A DNA stretch of 64,000 nucleotides from Anaerosporobacter mobilis DSM 15930. GTDB lineage: Bacteria; Bacillota; Clostridia; Lachnospirales; Lachnospiraceae. Each line of letters begins with the position of its first letter. Positions within the stretch are counted from its first letter, which is position 1. The notes beneath the pieces are model-generated. The model saw only the letters and a program-made list of their open reading frames with translations, did no database searches and was not told the origin of the DNA. Location of the stretch: assembly GCF_900142955.1 (NCBI RefSeq), contig NZ_FRCP01000006.1, positions 186,001 to 250,000 on the forward strand, written 5' to 3'. Position numbers and translations under genes: made by a program. Below, one piece after another: positions 36,376 through 44,624 of the stretch.

Positions 36376-37464
36376 TTATTTGGCATTTGCTACAGCTTTA
36401 TCAATAACTGAAGTATAATCACCAATATGAATTGTTACTGAACTTGCTAAATCAGCATCGGAAGGTACTCCTTCTTCTGTAACTGCAATTCCTTTTACTT
36501 CGTCAACTGTTTTTCCTACAACATATTGAGCAAGTGCATCTGCTTGTTCAAACCATTCTTTACCGATTGAAGATGCTTTTGCCATTCCATAATCAGCACC
36601 TAATTCTTGCTTTGTTTGTGGTGCAACAGCTAAGTCAGAAGTGATAGCACCAGCAGCTGAGAATTTTACATCACTTTGAGAAGCATCAATTATAGAGCTT
36701 GTGATCTTACCATCTTTATCTGTTGTAACTACTGAATAGTTAGTGTATGCTTGAGCAACACCATCTTCTTCACCAGCATCAGTAGATTTAGCGATGTTAG
36801 TTGCTACACCAAGACCAAGCTTGTCATCAGCATTAGCGCCTAATGCTTTTGCATTATTAACAGCTTTTTCAACACCATTGATGAAATCTGAAACGTGAAG
36901 TGTAACTGAAGATGTTAAATCTGCATCGGAAGGTACTCCTTCTGTTAATGCAATACCTTTTACTTCTTCAACAGTTTTACCAACTACATAGTCAGCAAAT
37001 GCATTTGCTTGTTCAGACCATTCTTTACCGATTGAAGATGCTTTAGCCATTCCATAATCAGTTCCTAATTCTTGTTTTGACTTGAATTCTGTAGCTAAAT
37101 CTGTTGTGATTTTACCTTCTGTAGAAAAGTTGATTTTAGTTTGAGCTGCATCAATAGCACAATCTAAGATTTTACCATCTTCTCCAACTAAAACTGCAAC
37201 GATTGTTGAATCAACTTGAGCTAAACCTTCTGCGTCAGCTGTCGCATCTGCTGATGATCCAATTGAAGTGATTACTGCAAGACCTGTTTTTGCTCCTGCT
37301 TGAGTAGTTTCTTCTTGAGTAGTTTCTTCTTGAGTTGTACCCTCTTGAGTTGTTTCTTCTTGTTTAGTTTCTCCACCATTTGTGTTTGTGTTTTTCTTGC
37401 CACATGCAGTAGCCATTGTAAGAACTAATGCTAAACTAAGTACTAAAGCTATTTTCTTTTTCAT
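36376..37464 (-). CDS. pplA: PplA-like flavinylated surface lipoprotein, tandem domains
   Basis: A 362-residue lipoprotein (signal peptide, Cys21 in MATAC) with a Thr/Gln/Glu-rich linker (34-56) and two homologous domains (about 60-205 and 213-362). Each contains YGMAKASSIGKEW and ends in a D-x-x-S-x-V-T motif: DLTSSVT (Thr188) and DLASSVT (Thr344). These resemble ApbE-modified sites, with V for the usual A. In Listeria, PplA carries two FMN groups and shuttles electrons to extracellular acceptors. Neighbours fmnB and eetAB support the assignment. Confidence 0.85.
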   Translation of the reverse strand: MKKKIALVLSLALVLTMATACGKKNTNTNGGETKQEETTQEGTTQEETTQEETTQAGAKTGLAVITSIGSSADATADAEGLAQVDSTIVAVLVGEDGKILDCAIDAAQTKINFSTEGKITTDLATEFKSKQELGTDYGMAKASSIGKEWSEQANAFADYVVGKTVEEVKGIALTEGVPSDADLTSSVTLHVSDFINGVEKAVNNAKALGANADDKLGLGVATNIAKSTDAGEEDGVAQAYTNYSVVTTDKDGKITSSIIDASQSDVKFSAAGAITSDLAVAPQTKQELGADYGMAKASSIGKEWFEQADALAQYVVGKTVDEVKGIAVTEEGVPSDADLASSVTIHIGDYTSVIDKAVANAK

Positions 37465-37490
37465 AACTTTCCTCCACTAAATAATTTTTT

Positions 37491-38036
37491 TTATTTCAAA
37501 CCAACCCTTTGTAAGGCTGGTAGAATAAACCTAAGTAATATCGATGTTGCAATACCAGCCAATATCCCACTAAATAAGAGTACTGGGAGGTACGCCCATA
37601 TATAAACTGATGTAAAGATAAAGGAAATGGCAATCAGCTGTCCAACATTATGGAAAACCGCACCAAATATACTTAAAATCAAATAAGATATCCTTTTCTT
37701 AAAGACAATCATTAAAATCGCCATGATGGTTAGGGATAATAATCCGCCACATAGGCTTAATAAACTTGATGCTGCACCTCTTGTAAGAAATACAAAACCA
37801 GCTTTTAAGATTGCAATCGTATAAGCCTGCCGTTTATTCAAAAAGAACAAGGCGTACATCACTGCAATGTTAGATAGCCCCATCTTTACTCCAGGCACTG
37901 CTGCCATTATAGGTGGAAAGGAGCTTTCAACTACAGAAAGTACCATGGCAATGGCAAATAATAATCCAGTTAAAACTAATCCTTGTGTTTTTTTTAAATT
38001 CCGTGTTGCCTGATCTTCATATAACTTGTTGTCCAT
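37491..38036 (-). CDS. eetB: EetB-like Gx-family membrane protein
   Basis: A 181-residue integral membrane protein with about five helices (starting QGLVLTGLLFAIAMVLSVVE), of the family annotated as Gx transporter or heptaprenyl diphosphate synthase component I. The fold resembles ECF S-components. In Listeria EetB is a membrane protein required for electron transfer from demethylmenaquinol to the surface; the mechanism is not settled. It starts 11 bp after eetA, as in the Listeria locus. Confidence 0.85.
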   Translation of the reverse strand: MDNKLYEDQATRNLKKTQGLVLTGLLFAIAMVLSVVESSFPPIMAAVPGVKMGLSNIAVMYALFFLNKRQAYTIAILKAGFVFLTRGAASSLLSLCGGLLSLTIMAILMIVFKKRISYLILSIFGAVFHNVGQLIAISFIFTSVYIWAYLPVLLFSGILAGIATSILLRFILPALQRVGLK

Positions 38037-38047
38037 AACAGACCTTT

Positions 38048-38440
38048 CTATTTTCCAACTATAATATCAACAGTATCCTCTGTACGTCCTGATTTTTGAA
38101 CGATTTTTACTACTATTCCATTAGGCAGGCATGCTGCACTTTGCCCCACCATGCCAATCTTTCCAGTATTGATACACACCTTATCAGGGCAATCTGATTC
38201 TTCAAATCGTAGGGTTCCGTCTTCATATAGATGAAAAACTACGTGGCTATTTTGCGGAATTGAAAAAATCTTATCCACTTTTTTATCTAACTTTACTGTT
38301 TCAACTAAATCTGAGTAATAATAGATCTCTGCCACTGCTGGCTGATCCGAAAACTTGGTACGGTAAAGTACCATGAATAAAACAGCAAAGACTAAAATTA
38401 CGCCTATAATAATCATATCCGTTTTTTTAACAAACTTCAT
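38048..38440 (-). CDS. eetA: EetA-like NusG domain II protein
   Basis: A 130-residue membrane-anchored protein: one N-terminal TM helix (about 9-25) and an extracytoplasmic NusG domain II with the CxxxC-like pattern SDCPDKVCINTG and SAACLPN. The Cys residues could be redox-active or structural. It pairs with eetB, from which it is separated by 11 bp, and matches the EetA/EetB pair of the Listeria EET system. Confidence 0.87.
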   Translation of the reverse strand: MKFVKKTDMIIIGVILVFAVLFMVLYRTKFSDQPAVAEIYYYSDLVETVKLDKKVDKIFSIPQNSHVVFHLYEDGTLRFEESDCPDKVCINTGKIGMVGQSAACLPNGIVVKIVQKSGRTEDTVDIIVGK

Positions 38441-38563
38441 TTAAACCATTGCCTTTCTAGTTCGGTAATGTATCCCTCAATGACTTCTACCTACACCCAA
38501 CTTGCCACATGATGTTTTCTACGGTATTGTCACTCATGTTAACCTATGTCAATATAGAAGCTA

Positions 38564-39466
38564 TTAATTAAATAAAGCACTAATAAAAATCAATAACGTG
38601 TTAACACCCATGATGATAACATAATTCTTTATTGACAATATAAACGTAGTGGCCTTATCTTGTTTTTTCATAAATTGTTTAATATTCTTCTGTACAATTA
38701 AGATTGTGAATAATGATAACAAACATATCGGTGATAATATTCCTACCACTACCATAACAATCGTCGCCAAGTAAGTCATATAATAGATACCCGCATAGAG
38801 GTAAATTGATTTTTTTCCTACATAATAAGGTAATGTATGTCTTTTAACAAGAATATCTTTCTTAAGATCACACATATTGTTAGCAAGCATAATATTAGCT
38901 GTTGTACAAAAAGGTATAATTGCAAATAGCAATAACGATGCTATTGGCCAAATCATTAGTTCCACAGAAACTGACTGGCTATTAATATCAAACGATAAAA
39001 ATGTTCCTTTTGGTGTATTCAAATACAAGATAATAAATGGTATGAAGAAACCATAAAACAATCCAGAGAAAAATTCACCTAAAGGCATTCTAGAGATTGG
39101 TAATGGTCCAAAGGTGTAAAATACCCCACATAAAAAACACAATCCACCAATCAAGAATATTACAATATCCGACATATAAGCCAAATATAAACCTAATACA
39201 GTACTTATACCAAATAAAACTAAGATAATAATAAGTGCTGTCTTTCGCTTAAATTGTAGCGTTTGATTATTCGTTTTCGTATCAATATAATTGTTAATAG
39301 CTGTAGTCGTTAAATCAAACAAGAACATAGATGCAAAAAATACTAATGTTAGTTTCCAATCAATGCTCTGTTTATGATAAACAAGTAGTGCAATTGTCAT
39401 TATAAATGCAAACGTGCTTGTAATCTTAGTCCTAATTTCTACATAGTCTAAAAATCGCTTAACCAT
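38564..39466 (-). CDS. dmkA: UbiA-family prenyltransferase, DmkA/MenA type
   Basis: Probable 1,4-dihydroxy-2-naphthoate prenyltransferase making demethylmenaquinone. The 300-residue membrane protein has about eight helices and the two Asp motifs in variant form: NNYIDTKTNNQ (first) and NMCDLKKDI (second). In Listeria EET, DmkA makes a dedicated demethylmenaquinone. No other men genes are in the window, so the naphthoate supply must come from elsewhere. It follows dmkB on the same strand after a 63-bp gap. Confidence 0.85.
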   Translation of the reverse strand: MVKRFLDYVEIRTKITSTFAFIMTIALLVYHKQSIDWKLTLVFFASMFLFDLTTTAINNYIDTKTNNQTLQFKRKTALIIILVLFGISTVLGLYLAYMSDIVIFLIGGLCFLCGVFYTFGPLPISRMPLGEFFSGLFYGFFIPFIILYLNTPKGTFLSFDINSQSVSVELMIWPIASLLLFAIIPFCTTANIMLANNMCDLKKDILVKRHTLPYYVGKKSIYLYAGIYYMTYLATIVMVVVGILSPICLLSLFTILIVQKNIKQFMKKQDKATTFILSIKNYVIIMGVNTLLIFISALFN

Positions 39467-39529
39467 ATCTTGATCTTTCTTTCTATTACAATTTTTCTAT
39501 ACTCTATCATATATACGAGTCATAAACGC

Positions 39530-40510
39530 CTAAGATAAATGAGAAGCCTTATTCAAAATCTCAATTAAGTTGGCTTTTTTATTTTCTGTTAATTCTAATT
39601 CCCTAATAATTTTCATAGATTTCGAATGATATTTCTTTACTAGTCTATGGGTAAAGGACAATCCCCCTGCTTTAGCAACTGCTTCATTAATATCCTCTCG
39701 CGTCATCTGATCACTACTTGCTTTTTCTTTTAAATCAGACACATCTTCAAATGCTTTAATTAGCGGTAATGTAATAACTCCTTGTTCATAATCCGATTGA
39801 ACAGGTTTTTTGGCTTCATCAACTGTATTTTCAAAATCAATACAGTCATCAATCAATTGGAATATCATTCCTATATAATGTCCCAGTTGTTTGTATTTTT
39901 TACATTCAGCTTCTTTACATCCAGCGAATATAGCTCCTGCAAAAAAGGAAGCTTCAAACAATGCTGCTGTTTTTCCAGAAATAATCTTAAGATACTGGTA
40001 CATACTTAAATTCAAATTGCCATTATTCAGGTGTTGATTTAACTCGCCTAAACAAATCTTACCCATGTAGTTTGGCATATCTACATCTAAGTAGTCTTCT
40101 TTATCTGTAATATTCGTAGCTAAATTAAGAGCTACACAAAACAGATAATCTCCACATATAACTGCAGTCTTTCTTCCATATTTCTTTTGTAGTGTAACAT
40201 CACCCCTACGCAGGTCGGCATTATCAATTACATCATCATGAACCAACGTAGCTAAATGTAGAATCTCAATCGATGCAGCTACTTTTATAGCATTCGGGTG
40301 AATAAGTCCATCTTTATCCTCGGCACATATTAATACAGATACTGCGCGTATAAATTTGCCCTTAGATTCCGTTAAATGTTTTGTATAACCTCGAATAATA
40401 AGTGGTGAAGCGGATAATGAATTATCCACTTCACTTCTAACAAGTTCTAATGCCTCATCAAACTTTACAAGTTTGGTATTATCTTTTATTTTCTTTTTGT
40501 TATTAATCAT
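39530..40510 (-). CDS. dmkB: Polyprenyl diphosphate synthase, DmkB type
   Basis: A 326-residue trans-prenyl diphosphate synthase with both Asp-rich motifs: DDVIDNADLRRGD (first) and QLIDDCIDFENT (second). It would make the isoprenoid tail for the adjacent DmkA. The start overlaps the end of ndh2 by 8 bases, so translation is coupled. Heptaprenyl or similar chain length is inferred from the family, not readable here. In Listeria the homologue is DmkB. Confidence 0.88.
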   Translation of the reverse strand: MINNKKKIKDNTKLVKFDEALELVRSEVDNSLSASPLIIRGYTKHLTESKGKFIRAVSVLICAEDKDGLIHPNAIKVAASIEILHLATLVHDDVIDNADLRRGDVTLQKKYGRKTAVICGDYLFCVALNLATNITDKEDYLDVDMPNYMGKICLGELNQHLNNGNLNLSMYQYLKIISGKTAALFEASFFAGAIFAGCKEAECKKYKQLGHYIGMIFQLIDDCIDFENTVDEAKKPVQSDYEQGVITLPLIKAFEDVSDLKEKASSDQMTREDINEAVAKAGGLSFTHRLVKKYHSKSMKIIRELELTENKKANLIEILNKASHLS

Positions 40511-42524
40511 TATAAATATACAACTTTCTAACTATTAGTAATCGTTTCCAACCTTTTTTAAGTGCAGGCATTGCATAGTAATCAAGTCCTATCGTTCTAC
40601 CAGCACCAATTAGCACTGCTATTCCAGCGAAAATCATCCAGAACGTACTTAGATACAAACCTGTTGAACATACAAACATAAATTGTAATGCTAAAGATAC
40701 ACCGGAAGCAGGAGTAGTAAATAATCCACCTATCAAGGCAAGGCCTATTAAAATCTCTGCTACTACAATGAAAATCTGCATAACAAGTTGAACAGTGTCA
40801 CTTGGTAAAATCAACTTATCAATAAACCAGTTCATAAATGGTACATCAAGTTTAAACGCAAAGTCACTAATTGTTGACTCAGCAAGTTCCTTACCAGAAA
40901 CAAAAATTACTCTAAAGATACCTAGGAAATCAAAATTAATTAACACGTGTCCAATAGCTCCTGCAACCGTGTTCGCTGCATCTGCTACAACTCCTGTAGC
41001 TGATGAAACAGCATCTGCTACAGGGGCAGTTGCTGCCGCTCCTGTTGCCGCAGTAACTGCGTCTGAAGCTCCACCAGCTGTAGCATTAAGAATACTGTCA
41101 TACCAAGCGTTAGCTCCACCAAAGAAGCCTGTTAATTTTGGAGATGTAAACCATCCTTCAACGATCTTCATAATTCCTTCAAATAACCAGATTGCACCAA
41201 GCCATACTCTTAATGGCACTAATAAAAAGCTTGGAGTTCTGTTTGAAAAATGTCCACCCACAAAACTTCTACAATTTCTAATAGTGAAGAACTCATGTTT
41301 TATATAACTAAATATCTTATTCCAGCCTAATACTTGAATAAAATAAACAATATTAATGAAATGCTTTGCAAACATTGCTAAGAAAGAAGGCAAACTGAAC
41401 ATGTGGTTTGGTAAACCTACATGTGCTACACCATAGCGACCACCGATGCAAACCATAACTCCATGGAAAGAAGGCTTATATTCTTTCATCTCACCTATTC
41501 CTGTTATAGCACAGAATATATTATTTGCAGCTGTAGCAGCAGATTGTTCTGCATTCTCTACCATCTGAGGAACCGGACGTTCTTCTCCTTCAGGTATATA
41601 ATACATATTATCCCCAACAACATAGACATTTTCGTCTTTTGTAGAACGAAGGTACGTATCTACTTGAATTCGTCCACCACGATTTAATTCCAACTTTTCG
41701 CCAGATGCTTGGGTAATATCTGAACTTTGAATACCCGCTGCCCAAATTATTGTTGAAGCCTCATGGTGATCTATCTTGTCTCCATTCTTAAGTTCAATAA
41801 AATCAGCACCTATAGCAGAAACGGTTGTGTTTAACAAAAGTTTAACACCCATTTTTTCCAATCTTCTCGTTACCTTATTTGATAATTTTTCTGGTAGATT
41901 AGGGATTGGTCTACTAAGTCCATCTACGTTATACATAGTTACTTCTGATTTTTCTATGTCATATTTTTCACAAAGAAAAGGAACATATTCCGCCAATTCA
42001 CCAACCATCTCTACACCAGTAAAACCAGCACCAACTACATAAAAAGTCAACATTTTTTTACGGTTTGTAGCATCAGGTTCGCAAGACGCTTTTCTAAACA
42101 TATTATGTATATGTTCTCTTAACTCAACAGCATCCTCATAGGACCAAAGCTGATGTGAATACTCTTCTGCACCAGGAACTCCATAAAAAGTAGGTTTAGA
42201 ACCTGCTGACATAACTAGAATATCATATTGGTATGTTTCTTGATTACCTACAACCGCTTTTTTATCATAGTCAATTGTAGTAACGGTATCAAGCTTTATG
42301 TCTACTTTTCTACCTGCAAATACTTTTTTTAAGCTAATCTTGATACTATCCTCATCAACACGATTTGCTGCAACTTCATGAAGCTCAGTAAGCATGGTAT
42401 GAAAAGGATTCTTGTCAATAATGGTAACACTAACATCCTCATGTTTTTTAAATTTCTTCGCTAATTTTTTCGCGGTCAGAATTCCTGCGTATCCTGCACC
42501 AACAACTACAATTCGTTTTTCCAT
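40503..42524 (-). CDS. ndh2: Type II NADH dehydrogenase with C-terminal membrane domain
   Basis: Oxidises NADH and reduces demethylmenaquinone at the membrane. The 673-residue protein has an FAD site (VVGAGYAG, 6-13), an NAD site (YVVGAGFTGVE) and VYVVGDN, then a C-terminal extension (about 430-665) with several hydrophobic helices, DoxX-like, interrupted by an Ala-rich stretch (about 475-530, e.g. TAATGAAATAPVADAV). Ordinary NDH-2 is about 400-450 residues; the membrane extension is the form found in EET loci. It is the first gene of the cluster. Confidence 0.92.
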   Translation of the reverse strand: MEKRIVVVGAGYAGILTAKKLAKKFKKHEDVSVTIIDKNPFHTMLTELHEVAANRVDEDSIKISLKKVFAGRKVDIKLDTVTTIDYDKKAVVGNQETYQYDILVMSAGSKPTFYGVPGAEEYSHQLWSYEDAVELREHIHNMFRKASCEPDATNRKKMLTFYVVGAGFTGVEMVGELAEYVPFLCEKYDIEKSEVTMYNVDGLSRPIPNLPEKLSNKVTRRLEKMGVKLLLNTTVSAIGADFIELKNGDKIDHHEASTIIWAAGIQSSDITQASGEKLELNRGGRIQVDTYLRSTKDENVYVVGDNMYYIPEGEERPVPQMVENAEQSAATAANNIFCAITGIGEMKEYKPSFHGVMVCIGGRYGVAHVGLPNHMFSLPSFLAMFAKHFINIVYFIQVLGWNKIFSYIKHEFFTIRNCRSFVGGHFSNRTPSFLLVPLRVWLGAIWLFEGIMKIVEGWFTSPKLTGFFGGANAWYDSILNATAGGASDAVTAATGAAATAPVADAVSSATGVVADAANTVAGAIGHVLINFDFLGIFRVIFVSGKELAESTISDFAFKLDVPFMNWFIDKLILPSDTVQLVMQIFIVVAEILIGLALIGGLFTTPASGVSLALQFMFVCSTGLYLSTFWMIFAGIAVLIGAGRTIGLDYYAMPALKKGWKRLLIVRKLYIYND

Positions 42525-42795
42525 TGTATTCTCCTTTAAATATTTAACAAGTGCCCAACCGGATGCATTATAACAAACCCTACCATTTTAGTCAACTATT
42601 TATCATAAAGCACTGATAAAACCATCACACTTGCTATATTTTGTAAAATTCTAAGCTAAAAAAGAATAGGCTCTTTATATCAATATATCACATATTTTTA
42701 GATTTGAAAACCTACCAATTTATGCATTTTAAACAGGCTAACGGCACTAATAAAAATCCAAACAGATACGCATTAGCGCCTTGACCTTATTGACT

Positions 42796-44604
42796 TTATT
42801 TACCAACCAATTCCTTCCATATAGTAATTATCAAAACAAATAATAATGAGATTGGTATGCAACTAATCATTGCCATAATTATGATTATCTGAATCGATAA
42901 ACTTACATATGCCATATAAATAATTGGTGTGAATAAAATAGACAGAATTACTCCAAATACAACTAGCATTCCTACATAACACCATTTTTGAATATCAGGT
43001 TTCTTCTCTAGTGCAATGCACACAATAATAGCGAGGAACACCATCCAAATCGCTACCGTAAACACATAGGATAGGGATATAAAATCATTCCCCATAATTA
43101 ATCCCATTGTTAATAGTATAGGCAGTTGCCCCATAAGCGTAGACAATTGATGCTTGTTTCTCTTCATGGATACAAATGTAAATATACCCACAAATAAGAA
43201 TGCCATTCCAATACTAATTAAAAATATTAATCGCGATTCATTCCATTCTGCCTTCGTATCTATTGAGGAAAGCGCCTTTAATGATGGTGCTAATACCACT
43301 GCGGAACCTAACCCTGTTACAATCATAGCAAGGATTGAGAAGATTGTACTTCTCGCTACAAAACGGAACCGAATCTTCTTTCTAAGCTTAAAGAACACAA
43401 GTACGCCAATCGCCAACATACTTGTTATATAAGTTACAAAACCAACAACACCACTTGGTAGAACAACAATATTACCACGTAAGAAGGTAAAGAATACAGC
43501 ACTTTGCTCCTTCTCTACAACCGGTATCTTATTCGTTGAATAATAAGAAATCAACTCATTAATCGTATTCATATATTCATATGCACTACCACGATTTACG
43601 TTTTCAGAAGTATCAATGGAACGACTATACTCATTCGCTCCCTCTAATACCGAGAAATTCATTGCTGAAACCCCAGCTTCTGAAAACACCCTAAAATCAG
43701 TATCATGAGGTAACAACTTACAAGTACTTGCTAAGAAAGAGTATCCCGAATTCTTTGATACAGCCTCCTTATATTGCTTAACTACGTTATAATCATTGTT
43801 AGAAGTTTCATATAGCGTAAGTGCCCCTTCCGTTCCTTGGGAATCAAAGTTGAGGACCACTTTCACATGCTTCATCAACTCTTCTTGTTTACTTACAAAC
43901 TCTTTTGTTCCTAACAAATCAATCTCTTTTCCATCTGTGAATAGGAAATAGATATCATTTGTCAACTCACCACTACTTGACAATAAGCGGGCCGCCTCTA
44001 AGAATGCTGATACCCCTAATGCAGAACCAGTCGAACCAGCCACATCTGGTCTACTATCATAATGTGTTACGAAAACTATAGCATCCTCGGTATCAGGTGC
44101 ATCAAATTCAACCAAAATATTATTCATTGTTACCGTAGTTTCATCACGTAACCCGATAATATCTTTGGCGTAATCAATAAAATCATCATATCCCTTCTCC
44201 GCTAAGAAGGCATTGTTTTTCTCCACTATCTCTGGATATTGACTCATTGCTTCATCATAAGTTTTCTTAGATTCCCTTGCATAACTCTCTACATCAAATG
44301 TAAAGGGTTGCACTTCATAAGGAATCTGCTGCTTATCAAGCACAGACGTAATATAATCTTTTACTACTCCATTCTCAGCTGTTCCAGCACTGTGAATGGT
44401 ATTCCCGATATTCTTAACATGTGTTAATACCATGTTTAGTGAAGCTACATTCTCTTCTACGTCCGCAAGCGAGATCGTGGACTCTGTGAATTTCTTCGGA
44501 ACCTTTGATTCTGTTACCTGTAGAAACCCTATCCTTAAAATAATCCCGACAAATACAACCATCATGACACAATAGGCTGTATTACGTAGTATCTTATTGT
44601 TCAT
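42796..44604 (-). CDS. Membrane protein with M28-like peptidase domain, active site degenerate
   Basis: A 602-residue protein: N-terminal TM (about 10-28), an M28-type domain (about 60-355) and roughly eight C-terminal TMs (about 370-600). Of the M28 metal and catalytic residues only some remain: H181 (THYDSRP) and D254 are kept, but the bridging-Asp loop reads GSTGSALG (190-197), the catalytic GEE is GKE (225-227) and YHT is YSR (326-328). It is probably a pseudo-enzyme. GGAGGAG precedes the ATG at 44604; the earlier start is a TTG overlapping that site. Confidence 0.8.
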   Translation of the reverse strand: MNNKILRNTAYCVMMVVFVGIILRIGFLQVTESKVPKKFTESTISLADVEENVASLNMVLTHVKNIGNTIHSAGTAENGVVKDYITSVLDKQQIPYEVQPFTFDVESYARESKKTYDEAMSQYPEIVEKNNAFLAEKGYDDFIDYAKDIIGLRDETTVTMNNILVEFDAPDTEDAIVFVTHYDSRPDVAGSTGSALGVSAFLEAARLLSSSGELTNDIYFLFTDGKEIDLLGTKEFVSKQEELMKHVKVVLNFDSQGTEGALTLYETSNNDYNVVKQYKEAVSKNSGYSFLASTCKLLPHDTDFRVFSEAGVSAMNFSVLEGANEYSRSIDTSENVNRGSAYEYMNTINELISYYSTNKIPVVEKEQSAVFFTFLRGNIVVLPSGVVGFVTYITSMLAIGVLVFFKLRKKIRFRFVARSTIFSILAMIVTGLGSAVVLAPSLKALSSIDTKAEWNESRLIFLISIGMAFLFVGIFTFVSMKRNKHQLSTLMGQLPILLTMGLIMGNDFISLSYVFTVAIWMVFLAIIVCIALEKKPDIQKWCYVGMLVVFGVILSILFTPIIYMAYVSLSIQIIIIMAMISCIPISLLFVLIITIWKELVGK

Positions 44605-44624
44605 TAAAGAATTCTCCTCCAAGC

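Noticed and set aside
36376..37464. Thr/Gln/Glu repeat region as an adhesin or glycan-binding domain
   Set aside because: It is a short linker between the lipidated Cys and the first folded domain, typical for surface lipoproteins.
40795..41307. 170-codon plus-strand frame opposite ndh2
   Set aside because: Antisense shadow of the Ala-rich region of Ndh2; its Ala/Ser bias is a mirror of that segment.
42743..42781. Hairpin GGCACTAAT / ATTAGCGCC after the M28-like gene
   Set aside because: The stem is short with a mismatch and no T run follows, so I did not list it as a terminator.
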